Shown: positions 48,534-56,329 of the stretch, in pieces
Layout: each line of letters starts with the position of its first letter
Numbering within the stretch: the stretch's first letter is position 1
From: Pseudoroseomonas aestuarii
Lineage (GTDB): Bacteria > Pseudomonadota > Alphaproteobacteria > Acetobacterales > Acetobacteraceae
DNA length: 64,000 nt
Direction of reading: 5' to 3'
NCBI RefSeq assembly: GCF_042651065.1
Contig: NZ_JBHSCH010000001.1
Coordinates: 124,001-188,000 of the forward strand
Program-made: the position numbers and the translations under genes
Notes under the pieces: model-generated
What the model saw: the letters and a program-made list of their open reading frames with translations, nothing else
What the model was told of the DNA's origin: nothing
The model's database searches: none

Positions 48534-49636
48534 GGGTGCTCGTCGCCATGTCGGGGGGTGTCGATTCCTCCGTCGTCGCCGGGCTGCTGAAGGAGCAGGG
48601 GCACGAGGTGATCGGCGCCACGCTGCAGCTCTACGACCATGGCGCGGCGGTGGAGAAGAAGGGCGCCTGCTGCGCCGGCCAGGACATCCACGACGCGCGC
48701 GACGTGGCGGACCGCCTCGGCATCCCGCACTACGTGCTGGACCGGGAGAGCCGCTTCCGCGACGCGGTGATCGAGGATTTCGCGAGCGCCTACGCCCGCG
48801 GCGAGACGCCCATCCCCTGCGTGCGCTGCAACCAGACGGTGAAGTTCCAGGACCTGTTCCTGCTGGCGCGCGATCTCGGTGCCGAGGCGCTGGCCACCGG
48901 CCACTACGTGCGGCGGGTGGAGGGGCCGGACGGCCCCGAGCTGCGCCGCGCCGCCGACCCGGCGCGGGACCAGTCCTATTTCCTTTTCGCCACCACGCCG
49001 GAGCAACTGGCCTTCAGCCGCTTCCCGCTCGGCGGCTACGCTTCCAAGGCCGAGGTGCGGGCGGAGGCGGTGCGGCTCGGCCTCGCCGTCGCCGAGAAGC
49101 CGGACAGCCAGGACATCTGCTTCGTGCCCAAGGGCAGCTACCACGAGGTGGTGGCCAAGCTGCGCCCCGAGGCCGCCGAGCCCGGCACCATCGAGCACGC
49201 GGATGGAAGGGTACTCGGCACCCACCAGGGAATCGCGCGCTACACGGTGGGGCAGGGGCGGGGCCTGGGCATGGCCTCGCGCGATGGCGAGGAGCCGCTC
49301 TATGTCACCGCCCTCGATGCGCCGCGCCGCCGCGTGGTCGTGGCGCCCCGCGGCGCCCTGGCCTCGGAGCATGTGCTGGCCGGCGACGTGAACTGGCTGG
49401 TGGCGCCGCCCACGGCGCCGCTGGCGTGCCAGGTGAAGCTGCGCGCCCGCGAGGTGCCGCAGCCCGCGACCGCCGTGTGGGACGCCGCCACTGGCCTGCT
49501 GCGCGTGCGCCTGGCGGCGCCGGCCATCGCCGCGCCGGGCCAGGGCTGTGTGCTCTACGATGGCGACCGGGTGCTCGGCGGCGGCTTCATCCGCCGCAAC
49601 GAAGAGGCGATTGACAGCGCCGGCGAGGCCGCCTAA
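48530..49636 (+). CDS. mnmA: tRNA-specific 2-thiouridylase MnmA
   Basis: A 368-residue enzyme that makes 2-thiouridine at position 34 of Lys, Glu and Gln tRNAs. The PP-loop is MSGGVDSS (7-14); the two catalytic cysteines are in PCVRCNQ (about residue 103) and DICFVPKGS (about 199). The domain order is normal. The start overlaps tenA by 4 bases. Linkage to a cysteine desulfurase gives a complete sulfur relay within one transcription unit. A tRNA gene follows 49 bases later. Confidence 0.95.
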   Translation: MRVLVAMSGGVDSSVVAGLLKEQGHEVIGATLQLYDHGAAVEKKGACCAGQDIHDARDVADRLGIPHYVLDRESRFRDAVIEDFASAYARGETPIPCVRCNQTVKFQDLFLLARDLGAEALATGHYVRRVEGPDGPELRRAADPARDQSYFLFATTPEQLAFSRFPLGGYASKAEVRAEAVRLGLAVAEKPDSQDICFVPKGSYHEVVAKLRPEAAEPGTIEHADGRVLGTHQGIARYTVGQGRGLGMASRDGEEPLYVTALDAPRRRVVVAPRGALASEHVLAGDVNWLVAPPTAPLACQVKLRAREVPQPATAVWDAATGLLRVRLAAPAIAAPGQGCVLYDGDRVLGGGFIRRNEEAIDSAGEAA

Positions 49637-49685
49637 ATCGCGCGCCACCCGGGCAGCGCCACACGGCGACGGCTCGGATCTCTGC

Positions 49686-49762
49686 GGTGGTGTAGCTCAG
49701 CTGGTTAGAGCACGGCACTCATAATGCCGGGGTCGGCGGTTCAAGTCCGCCCACCACTACCA
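49686..49762 (+). tRNA. tRNA-Met (CAU anticodon), probably elongator
   Basis: A 77-base cloverleaf with encoded CCA. The acceptor arm is GGTGGTG/CACCACT, the D arm GCTC/GAGC, the anticodon stem CGGCA/TGCCG around CTCATAA, and the T stem GGCGG/CCGCC with TTCAAGT. A1-A72-type initiator features are absent, so it is not initiator tRNA. The first acceptor pair is G1-U72, a wobble. A tRNA-Ile(k2CAU) cannot be wholly excluded. A terminator follows at once. Confidence 0.93.
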
Positions 49763-49769
49763 ACAGGAA

Positions 49770-49805
49770 ACGGGGCGCTGGCGGAAAGCCGGCGCCCCGT
49801 TTTTT
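49770..49805 (+). terminator. Rho-independent terminator after tRNA-Met
   Basis: A stem ACGGGGCGC-T-GGC / GCC-G-GCGCCCCGT (13 bp including one G-T pair) with a 5-base loop and six T. Confidence 0.92.
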
Positions 49806-49890
49806 CTTGCGTGGTTTTCTTGTCCGGCCACCCTGGTCCGCCCCGCCATTCGGTGCTTTTTCTGGCTCGTCATCTGCCAGGAGAAGCGCC

Positions 49891-51537
49891 ATGCCCGGTT
49901 TCCGTCACGCCCTGAACAGCGGGGCCGCGCGCCTCGCCCTGCTGCCGGCCCTGGCGCTGGGCGGATTCCTGGCCGCGCCCACCACGCAGGCGCAGACGCT
50001 GCGCGTGGCCCTCTCCGCCGAGACCACCTCGGCCGACCCGCACAACTACGCGCTCACGCCCAACAACACGCTGCGCCGGCACGTCTTCGAATCCCTCACC
50101 GCGCTGGATGCCGATCTGCGCGTGCAGCCCGCCCTCGCCACGCGATGGGAGCGGGAGGACGACCTCACCTGGCGCTTCCACCTGCGCGAGGGCGTGCGCT
50201 TCCACAACGGCGCGCCCTTCGGCGCGGAGGATGTGGTGTTCAGCTTCTGCCGCGTGCTGAACAACGAATCCGAGGTGGTGCAGTCCTATTCCCGCCTCGT
50301 GCGGCCCATCGCCGCGCTGGAGGTGGTGGATTCGCACACGCTGCGCCTGCGCACCCGCGCGCCGGAGCCGCTGCTGCTGAACGACCTCTCGAATGTCGCC
50401 ATCCTGCCCCGCACCCTCGTGGGCGGCGCGGCCATGGATTTCGCCGCCGGGGAGAAGTGCGGGCATGAGGGCGCCTGGCCCTCCGCCGCGCAGTTCAACG
50501 ATGGCAGCGCCGCCATCGGCACCGGCCCCTACCGGCTGCGCAGCTACAGCCGCGCCGGCGCCATCGAGCTGGAGCGCAATGACGGGCATTGGGGCGCGAA
50601 GCCGCACTGGCAGGCGGTGCGTCTCACCCCCGTCACCGCCGCCGGGCCGCGCCTGGCCGGGCTGCTGGCCGGCGACCACGACCTGATCGAGAGCCCCGCC
50701 ACCGGCGACCTGCCGCGCCTGCGCGAGAACCCCGGCTTCGCGCTCTCCACCAAGCCCACCACGCGGCTGATCTTCCTGCAGCTCGACACCGCCCGCAGCC
50801 CCAGCCCCTTCGTCAATGGCGGGCAGGGCGAGAACCCGCTGCGCGACGCGCGGGTGCGGCAGGCCCTCTCGCTCGCCATCGACCGCAAGGCGGTGCAGGA
50901 GCGGGTGATGGACGGCGTCGCCACCCCCGCCGGGCAGTACCTGCCTGAGGGCATGGCCGGCACCATCCCCGGCCTGCCCGTGCTGCCCCACGACCCCGCC
51001 CGCGCCCGTGCCCTGCTGGCCGAGGCCGGCTATCCGAACGGCTTCGCGCTCACCTTCCACGCCACCAACAACCGCTACATCAACGATGCCCGGCTGGCGC
51101 AGGTGGTGGCGCAGTTCTGGCAGCGCATCGGCGTGAAGGTGGAGCTGGACGCCATGCCGAGCTCCGTCTTCTTCGGCCGGCGCGGCAAGCGGGAGTTCAG
51201 CGTCTCCATGGGCGGCTGGTCGGCCGACGCCGCCGAGACGCTGATGTTCTTCCGCTCCTGGCTGATGACCACCGACCGCGAGCGCGGCCTCGGCACCAGC
51301 AACTATGGCGGCTGGTCCGAGCCGCGCTTCGACGGCCCGGCGATGCGCGCCATGGCCACCATGGACGAGGCGGCGCGCGCCGGCCTGCTGCGCGAGGCGA
51401 GCCAGGTCGCGGTGGAGCAGATGCCCGTCATCCCGGTGCATTTCGAGAACGCCGTCTGGGCCTTCCGCAAGGGCCTCGCCTATGGCGGCCGGGTGGACCA
51501 GAGCACCTCGGCCATGGAGGTGACGGCGGCGCCGTGA
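49891..51537 (+). CDS. peptide-type ABC transporter substrate-binding protein (SBP_bac_5), orphan
   Basis: A 548-residue periplasmic binding protein, a distant relative of the one at 43339. The signal peptide ends about residue 34 (FLAAPTTQAQ-TLR). Core motifs are LATRWEREDDLTWRFHLREGVRFHNGAPFGAEDVVFSF, IGTGPYRLRSYS and DARVRQALSLAIDRKAV. AGGAGA precedes the ATG. There are no membrane components nearby. A hydrolase gene follows, its possible GTG start overlapping this stop codon (GTGA at 51534). Confidence 0.9.
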   Translation: MPGFRHALNSGAARLALLPALALGGFLAAPTTQAQTLRVALSAETTSADPHNYALTPNNTLRRHVFESLTALDADLRVQPALATRWEREDDLTWRFHLREGVRFHNGAPFGAEDVVFSFCRVLNNESEVVQSYSRLVRPIAALEVVDSHTLRLRTRAPEPLLLNDLSNVAILPRTLVGGAAMDFAAGEKCGHEGAWPSAAQFNDGSAAIGTGPYRLRSYSRAGAIELERNDGHWGAKPHWQAVRLTPVTAAGPRLAGLLAGDHDLIESPATGDLPRLRENPGFALSTKPTTRLIFLQLDTARSPSPFVNGGQGENPLRDARVRQALSLAIDRKAVQERVMDGVATPAGQYLPEGMAGTIPGLPVLPHDPARARALLAEAGYPNGFALTFHATNNRYINDARLAQVVAQFWQRIGVKVELDAMPSSVFFGRRGKREFSVSMGGWSADAAETLMFFRSWLMTTDRERGLGTSNYGGWSEPRFDGPAMRAMATMDEAARAGLLREASQVAVEQMPVIPVHFENAVWAFRKGLAYGGRVDQSTSAMEVTAAP

Positions 51538-51587
51538 GGCCCCGCGCCACCCCGCCCGCCTTGTCTCCGCAGCCCCAGGATACCGAC

Positions 51588-52481
51588 ATGCCGTTCCAGG
51601 ACACCCTCGCCCAGGCCCTCGCCGCGCCGGGCCGCCAGGCCATCCCCTTCACCGACGCGGCGGGCGACGCCACCCGCCCGCTGGTGCTGCACACCTACCG
51701 CCCGCAGGGCTTCACGCCGGACAGCCCGGTGGTGCTGGTGCAGCACGGCATGGACCGCAATGGCGACGAGTACCGCGACTTCTGGATCGAGGCCGCCGAG
51801 CGGCACAGCCTGCTGATCGTGGCCCCCACCTTCAGCAACGAGGCCTATCCGGGCGCCGAGCTCTACAACAACGGCCATGTGCTCGGCGCGGAGGGGCAGG
51901 TGCGGCCGCGCGCGGAATGGGGCTATGCGGTGCCGGCGCGGGTGTTCGGCCTGCTGCGCGCGGCCGGCGTCACGCGGCGGGAGAAGGCGCGGCTGTTCGG
52001 CCATTCGGCGGGCGGGCAGTTCGGCCATCGCCTGCTGGCCACCCAGCCGCACGAGGCCTTCGAGGCCGTCGCGGTCGGCAACCCCGGCTGGTACACCCTG
52101 CCGGTGCTGGAGCAGCCCTTCCCCGAGGGGCTGGGCGGCATCGGGCTGGACGAGGCGGCGCTGCGGCGCCTGCTGGCCTATCCGCTGCTGATCCTGGCCG
52201 GCAAGCAGGACACCGAGACCTCCGGCCCCAGCCTGCCCGCCCAGCCCGCCGCCGTGGCGCAGGGGCCGCACCGCTTCGCCCGCGCGCACAACTACCTCCG
52301 CGCCGGGCGCGAGGCGGCGGCGCGGCTTGGCATGGAGTGCCGGTGGCAGCTCGTGGACGTGCCGCATATCGGGCATGACGGCGCCGCAATGTCCCGCGTC
52401 TGCGCCAGCCTCTGGTTCGAGGGGCGGCTGCCGGAGGAGGCGCTGCTGGCGGCATGGGGCGGCAAGGCCGGCGCGCTCTGA
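51588..52481 (+). CDS. alpha/beta hydrolase (esterase/PHB depolymerase-like)
   Basis: A 297-residue hydrolase. The oxyanion region is VVLVQHGMDRNGDEYRDFW (about residues 47-65) and the nucleophile elbow GHSAGGQFG (about 144-152). The base is probably H in VPHIGHDG. No signal peptide is seen. I chose the ATG at 51588 (AGGA upstream); a GTG at 51534 overlapping the preceding stop would add 18 residues. With the binding-protein gene before it, it may process an imported ester or amide. Confidence 0.82.
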   Translation: MPFQDTLAQALAAPGRQAIPFTDAAGDATRPLVLHTYRPQGFTPDSPVVLVQHGMDRNGDEYRDFWIEAAERHSLLIVAPTFSNEAYPGAELYNNGHVLGAEGQVRPRAEWGYAVPARVFGLLRAAGVTRREKARLFGHSAGGQFGHRLLATQPHEAFEAVAVGNPGWYTLPVLEQPFPEGLGGIGLDEAALRRLLAYPLLILAGKQDTETSGPSLPAQPAAVAQGPHRFARAHNYLRAGREAAARLGMECRWQLVDVPHIGHDGAAMSRVCASLWFEGRLPEEALLAAWGGKAGAL

Positions 52482-52539
52482 GCCGGCCACCCCGCCCATA
52501 GGGGGGCGGACGCGGGAAGCCGCGAGGGAATATGGGTGT

Positions 52540-52571
52540 TTGACAAATACCACCATTCTATGTGGTATATT
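52540..52571 (+). promoter_or_regulatory. strong sigma-70-type promoter with embedded operator
   Basis: A perfect -35, TTGACA (52540-52545), is followed by an extended -10, TGGTATATT (52563-52571). Between and overlapping them lies the inverted repeat ATACCAC-N8-GTGGTAT (52547-52568). The spacer to TATATT is 20 bases, long for sigma-70; TGGTAT gives 17. The AT-rich patch stands out in this genome. It drives the ATP-grasp gene, whose ATG lies 33 bases further on. Confidence 0.7.
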
Positions 52572-52603
52572 GCTTCAAGCACCATTCCCCGAGGGGTATC
52601 GTC

Positions 52604-53596
52604 ATGTCCAGAATTCACGTCATCCACGAGAACCCCCTCTGGCTGCCGCCGCTGGCGGAAGCCTTCGACCGGATCGGCCTGCCCTGGGCGGAGATGGACC
52701 TCTCGCGCGGCACCTTCGACCTCTCCGAACCACCGCCGGAGGGCGTGTTTTACAACCGGATGAGCGCCTCCTCGCACACGCGCGGGCACCGCTACGCCGC
52801 CGAGCTGACGGCCGGCGTGCTCGCCTGGCTGGCGCGGCATGGCCGCCGCGTGGTGAACGGCTCCGCCGCGCTGGACCTGGAAGTGAGCAAGGCACGCCAG
52901 TATGCGGCGCTGGAGCAGGCCGGGCTGACCATCCCCCGCACCGTCATGGTGCAGGACGACGCCGCGGCGCTGGTCGAGGCCGCGCGCCGGCACTTCGCGC
53001 CCGGCCCGGTCATCCTGAAGCCCAACCGCGGCGGCAAGGGGCTGGGCGTGCGGCTCTTCGCCTCGGTCGAGCAGCTCGCCGCACATCTGGAGGACGCCCC
53101 GGCCGACGAGGCGCCGGTGGATGGCATCTGGCTGCTGCAGGACTACATCCGCGCCCCGCGCCCGGTGATCACCCGCGCCGAGTTCGTCGGCGGCCGCTTC
53201 GTCTACGCGGTGGAGGTGGACACCACCGCCGGCTTCGAGCTGTGCCCGGCCGAGGTGTGCGCGGTCGGCGACGCCTTCTGCCCCGCCAGCCCCGCCGCCC
53301 CCTTGGCCGCCCCGGCGCCCGCGCCGCGCTTCCGCGTGCTGCCGGAGGGCATCGAGCCGGCGCTGCGCAGCCGGCTGGAGGGCTTCCTGGCGCGCAGCGG
53401 CATCGACGTGGCGGGCATCGAGTTCATCCGCGACGAGGCCGGGCAGGTGCTGGTCTACGACGTCAACACCAACACCAACTACAATGCCGGGGCCGAGGAA
53501 GCGGCGGGCCTGGCCGGCACGCCGCGCTCCGGCTCGGGCGCCCTGGCCGCCTATCTGGCCGCCGAGCTGGGCCGCAGCCAGCGCCAGGCAGCCTGA
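52604..53596 (+). CDS. RimK-like ATP-grasp ligase, function unknown
   Basis: A 330-residue ATP-grasp enzyme that would join a carboxylate to an amine (RimK/glutathione-synthase type). The N-terminal pre-ATP-grasp domain spans about 1-95, the ATP-binding strand-loop is VILKPNRGGKGLGV (136-149), adenine-site residues are in LLQDYI (178-183), and magnesium ligands E273 and D287/N288 lie in GIEF and YDVNTNTNY. The segment 225-245 is Ala/Pro-rich. GAGGGG precedes the ATG. No partner gene identifies the substrate; it is last before a convergent signalling gene. Confidence 0.8.
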   Translation: MSRIHVIHENPLWLPPLAEAFDRIGLPWAEMDLSRGTFDLSEPPPEGVFYNRMSASSHTRGHRYAAELTAGVLAWLARHGRRVVNGSAALDLEVSKARQYAALEQAGLTIPRTVMVQDDAAALVEAARRHFAPGPVILKPNRGGKGLGVRLFASVEQLAAHLEDAPADEAPVDGIWLLQDYIRAPRPVITRAEFVGGRFVYAVEVDTTAGFELCPAEVCAVGDAFCPASPAAPLAAPAPAPRFRVLPEGIEPALRSRLEGFLARSGIDVAGIEFIRDEAGQVLVYDVNTNTNYNAGAEEAAGLAGTPRSGSGALAAYLAAELGRSQRQAA

Positions 53597-53626
53597 AGGC
53601 GGGCCCGGCCGCGGCCAGGCGCCCCT

Positions 53627-56080
53627 TCAGGGGGTGGTGGCCGCGACCGGGGCGCTGGCCTCGCCGCACAGGCCGAGGAAGGCCTCGGGCGACATCGGCC
53701 GCCCCCAGAGCCAGCCCTGGATCTCGTGGCAGCCGATGCTGCGCGCCTGCTCCAGCTCTGACTCGGTTTCCACCCCTTCCGCCACCAGCCGCAGGTCCAG
53801 CGCCTTGGCCATGGCGCCGATGGCCTGGAGGAACACCACCCCCGCCGTGTCGCGCGCCGCGTCGCGGATGAAGATGCGGTCGATCTTCAACTCGTTGATC
53901 GGCAGGTGGCGCAGGCGGGAGAGGGAGGAATAGCCCGTCCCGAAATCGTCAATCGCCACGCTGCAGCCCTGCTGCTGCAGGCTGCGCAGGTTCTCGTCCA
54001 GCAGGCCGGGACCGCCGATCAGCGCGCTTTCCGTCAGCTCGACGCCCAGCCGGTCCCCCGGCACGCCGTGGCGCGCCAGCCGCGCGATGAGCGAGGCGGC
54101 CAGGTTCTGCCGGGCGAGCTGGGTGGGGGGGAAGTTCATCGACAGGCGCTGCCCCGGCGGCAGGCGGGAGAGCAGCGGCATCACCTGCTCGAAGACGAAT
54201 TCCGTCAGCGGCTGGATCAGCCCCGTCTCCTCGGCCAGCGGGATGAAGTCGTTCGGCGGGATCAGCCGGCCATCCTCGCGGCGCCAGCGCACCAGCGCCT
54301 CGCCGCCGGTCAGCCGCCGCTGGAGGGCGGTGAAGCGCGGCTGGATCTCGATGAACAGCCCGCCCTGGTCCAGCGCCCGGCGCAGCCCCTGCGCGGTGGA
54401 GAAGCGGCGGGCGGCGGTGGCCCGCATGGCGCCGACGAAGCTGCGCACGCTGCCCGGGGCCCGCTGCTTGGCGTCCAGCAGGGCGATCTCGGCGGCTTCC
54501 AGCAGCCCGTCGGCGCGGGTGTCGTCCTGCGGCGCCATGGCGATGCCGATGGTCACCGGCGGCAGGCGGAAGCTGCTGTCCGGCACCCCCTCCGGCGCCG
54601 CGCCCTCCACCGAGACGGCGATCCGCCCGGCCAGGATCTGCGCCATCTCCGGCTCCGGCGTGTCGCGCAGCAGCACGACGAAGCGGTCGGCGCCGAAGCG
54701 CGCCAGCAGGCTGTCGTGCGGCAGCACGCGGGCGATGCGCCGTGCCGCCGCGCGCAGCATCCGGTCGCCGGCGGCGAAGCCGATGGTGTTGTTCAGCGCG
54801 CTGAAATCGACGAGGTCCACCAGCAGCAGGCTGGGCCGCGTCTCCGCGCGGTCGAGCTGCTGCGCCAGCTCCTCCTTCAGGCGGCGCTGGTTCGGCAGGC
54901 CGGTCAGCTCGTCGTTGAAGGCCAGCCGCTCGATGCGCTGCTGCGCCTCGTGGATGGCGGTGTTGTCGCGGATGACGCCGATGTAGTGCGGCGTGCCGTC
55001 CAGCTCGATGCCGCTGAGACGGAGATGGATGCGCAGCATCCGTCCGTCGCGGTGCCGCACGAAGCCTTCCTGCTCCATCTCACCCGGCTGCGGCGGGCCG
55101 ATCTGGCGGTGCAGGTAGGGGTCGAGGGCGAAGGCGCCATCCCCGCGCTCCTGCGGGGCGGAGAGATGGCGGATGTGGCGGCCGTGCAGCGCCTCCGCCT
55201 CCCAGCCCAGGATCTCCGCCACCTTGTGGTTGGCATAGACGATATGGCCGGATGCATCGGTCAGCACGATGCCCTCGGCAATATGGTCCACCACCGCGCG
55301 GAAGCGCTGCTCGCTCTCCGAGACGCGCAGCAGCGCCTCCTGCACCTCGGTGATGTCGCGGCCGATGGCGTGGATCTCGACCAGCCGGCCTTCCGCGTCG
55401 AAGGCGGCGATGTCGGTCCAGCGGCACCAGCCGGGGCGGCCGCCGGCGGAGCGGGCGCGCAGCGTGTAGCTGCGGAGAGGCTCGTCCGGCTTCAGCAGGG
55501 CGCGCTGGCGCAGCAGCTCGGGCCGGGCCTCCGGGTCCAGCGCCTCCAGCGCCATGCGGCCGAGCAGCGTGTGCGGCGGGAAGCCGGCCGCGCGGGCGAA
55601 GGCGGCATTGACGAAGGTGAGGGTGCTGTCCGGCAGGCAGCGATAGACCAGCGCCTCCTGCGCCGAGACCGTGTCGATCAGCAGCTGCCCGCCGGTCTGG
55701 TGGGCCATGCGGCGGCGGGCCATCTCGCCCGGGTCGATGCCATAGCCGACCAGCCACCGCGTCTGGCCCTCGCGCCCCGGCACCGGCACCACGGCGATGT
55801 CCCAGTCGCGCGGGCCGGTGGCGTGGGGCAGGCAGGCGGTGAGGTCGATGACCTCCTGGCTTTCCCAGGCACGGCGGAAATGCGCGCAGAGCTGCCCGGC
55901 CAGCGGCGGCGGGAACAACGCCTCGAGCGGACGGCAGAGGATCTGCTCGGCGGTGGACGAGGCGGCATCGAGCAGCGCCGCGTTGACCTGGGTGAAGCGG
56001 AAACTCGCGGCGAAGCGCTCGGCCACGAAGGCGGGCAGAGGGCAGCGTGCCAGGAAGTGGTGAAGATCACCAAGAGGCAT
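53627..56080 (-). CDS. PAS-PAS-GGDEF-EAL cyclic-di-GMP signalling protein
   Basis: An 817-residue cytoplasmic protein with no membrane helix. PAS-type domains lie at about 140-250 and 255-380, GGDEF at about 385-545 and EAL at about 560-805. The GGDEF site reads GADRF (463-467), so the cyclase is very probably inactive, perhaps a GTP-binding regulator. The EAL site is intact: EALVRW (E594), MNFPPTQL, VELTES, DDFGTGYSS, ELKID, AEGVET and QGWLWG. It is predicted to be a c-di-GMP phosphodiesterase controlled by its PAS sensors. Confidence 0.93.
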   Translation of the reverse strand: MPLGDLHHFLARCPLPAFVAERFAASFRFTQVNAALLDAASSTAEQILCRPLEALFPPPLAGQLCAHFRRAWESQEVIDLTACLPHATGPRDWDIAVVPVPGREGQTRWLVGYGIDPGEMARRRMAHQTGGQLLIDTVSAQEALVYRCLPDSTLTFVNAAFARAAGFPPHTLLGRMALEALDPEARPELLRQRALLKPDEPLRSYTLRARSAGGRPGWCRWTDIAAFDAEGRLVEIHAIGRDITEVQEALLRVSESEQRFRAVVDHIAEGIVLTDASGHIVYANHKVAEILGWEAEALHGRHIRHLSAPQERGDGAFALDPYLHRQIGPPQPGEMEQEGFVRHRDGRMLRIHLRLSGIELDGTPHYIGVIRDNTAIHEAQQRIERLAFNDELTGLPNQRRLKEELAQQLDRAETRPSLLLVDLVDFSALNNTIGFAAGDRMLRAAARRIARVLPHDSLLARFGADRFVVLLRDTPEPEMAQILAGRIAVSVEGAAPEGVPDSSFRLPPVTIGIAMAPQDDTRADGLLEAAEIALLDAKQRAPGSVRSFVGAMRATAARRFSTAQGLRRALDQGGLFIEIQPRFTALQRRLTGGEALVRWRREDGRLIPPNDFIPLAEETGLIQPLTEFVFEQVMPLLSRLPPGQRLSMNFPPTQLARQNLAASLIARLARHGVPGDRLGVELTESALIGGPGLLDENLRSLQQQGCSVAIDDFGTGYSSLSRLRHLPINELKIDRIFIRDAARDTAGVVFLQAIGAMAKALDLRLVAEGVETESELEQARSIGCHEIQGWLWGRPMSPEAFLGLCGEASAPVAATTP

Positions 56081-56260
56081 GGCGACACGAGGCCTGGCTG
56101 GCGAGGAACCGGGAGGGATGCGCAGGCAGCGGTGGGCCCTCTGACCGCCGCCTATCGGCCCCTTCCGCGGCTCAGAACCGCCGGGAGGAAAGGACCCGTC
56201 CTCCTATCAACTCCACGTTATGAATGGCAAGGGCGACTCTGCGCACGAGCCCTGCCGCTT

Positions 56261-56302
56261 GCGGAACCGCTCCGCCAGCCATGGCCGGCGGAGCGGTTCC
56301 GC
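56261..56302. terminator. 16-bp perfect hairpin after the amidohydrolase gene
   Basis: GCGGAACCGCTCCGCC and its exact complement flank a 10-base, itself palindromic loop (AGCCATGGCC). It begins 28 bases beyond the stop of the amidohydrolase gene on the minus strand. It has no T-run, so it may stabilise the 3' end rather than terminate. The rest of 56081-56329 holds the leader of the signalling gene. Confidence 0.6.
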
Positions 56303-56329
56303 GGCAGCCCGTTCAGGGCGCCCGGCTGG

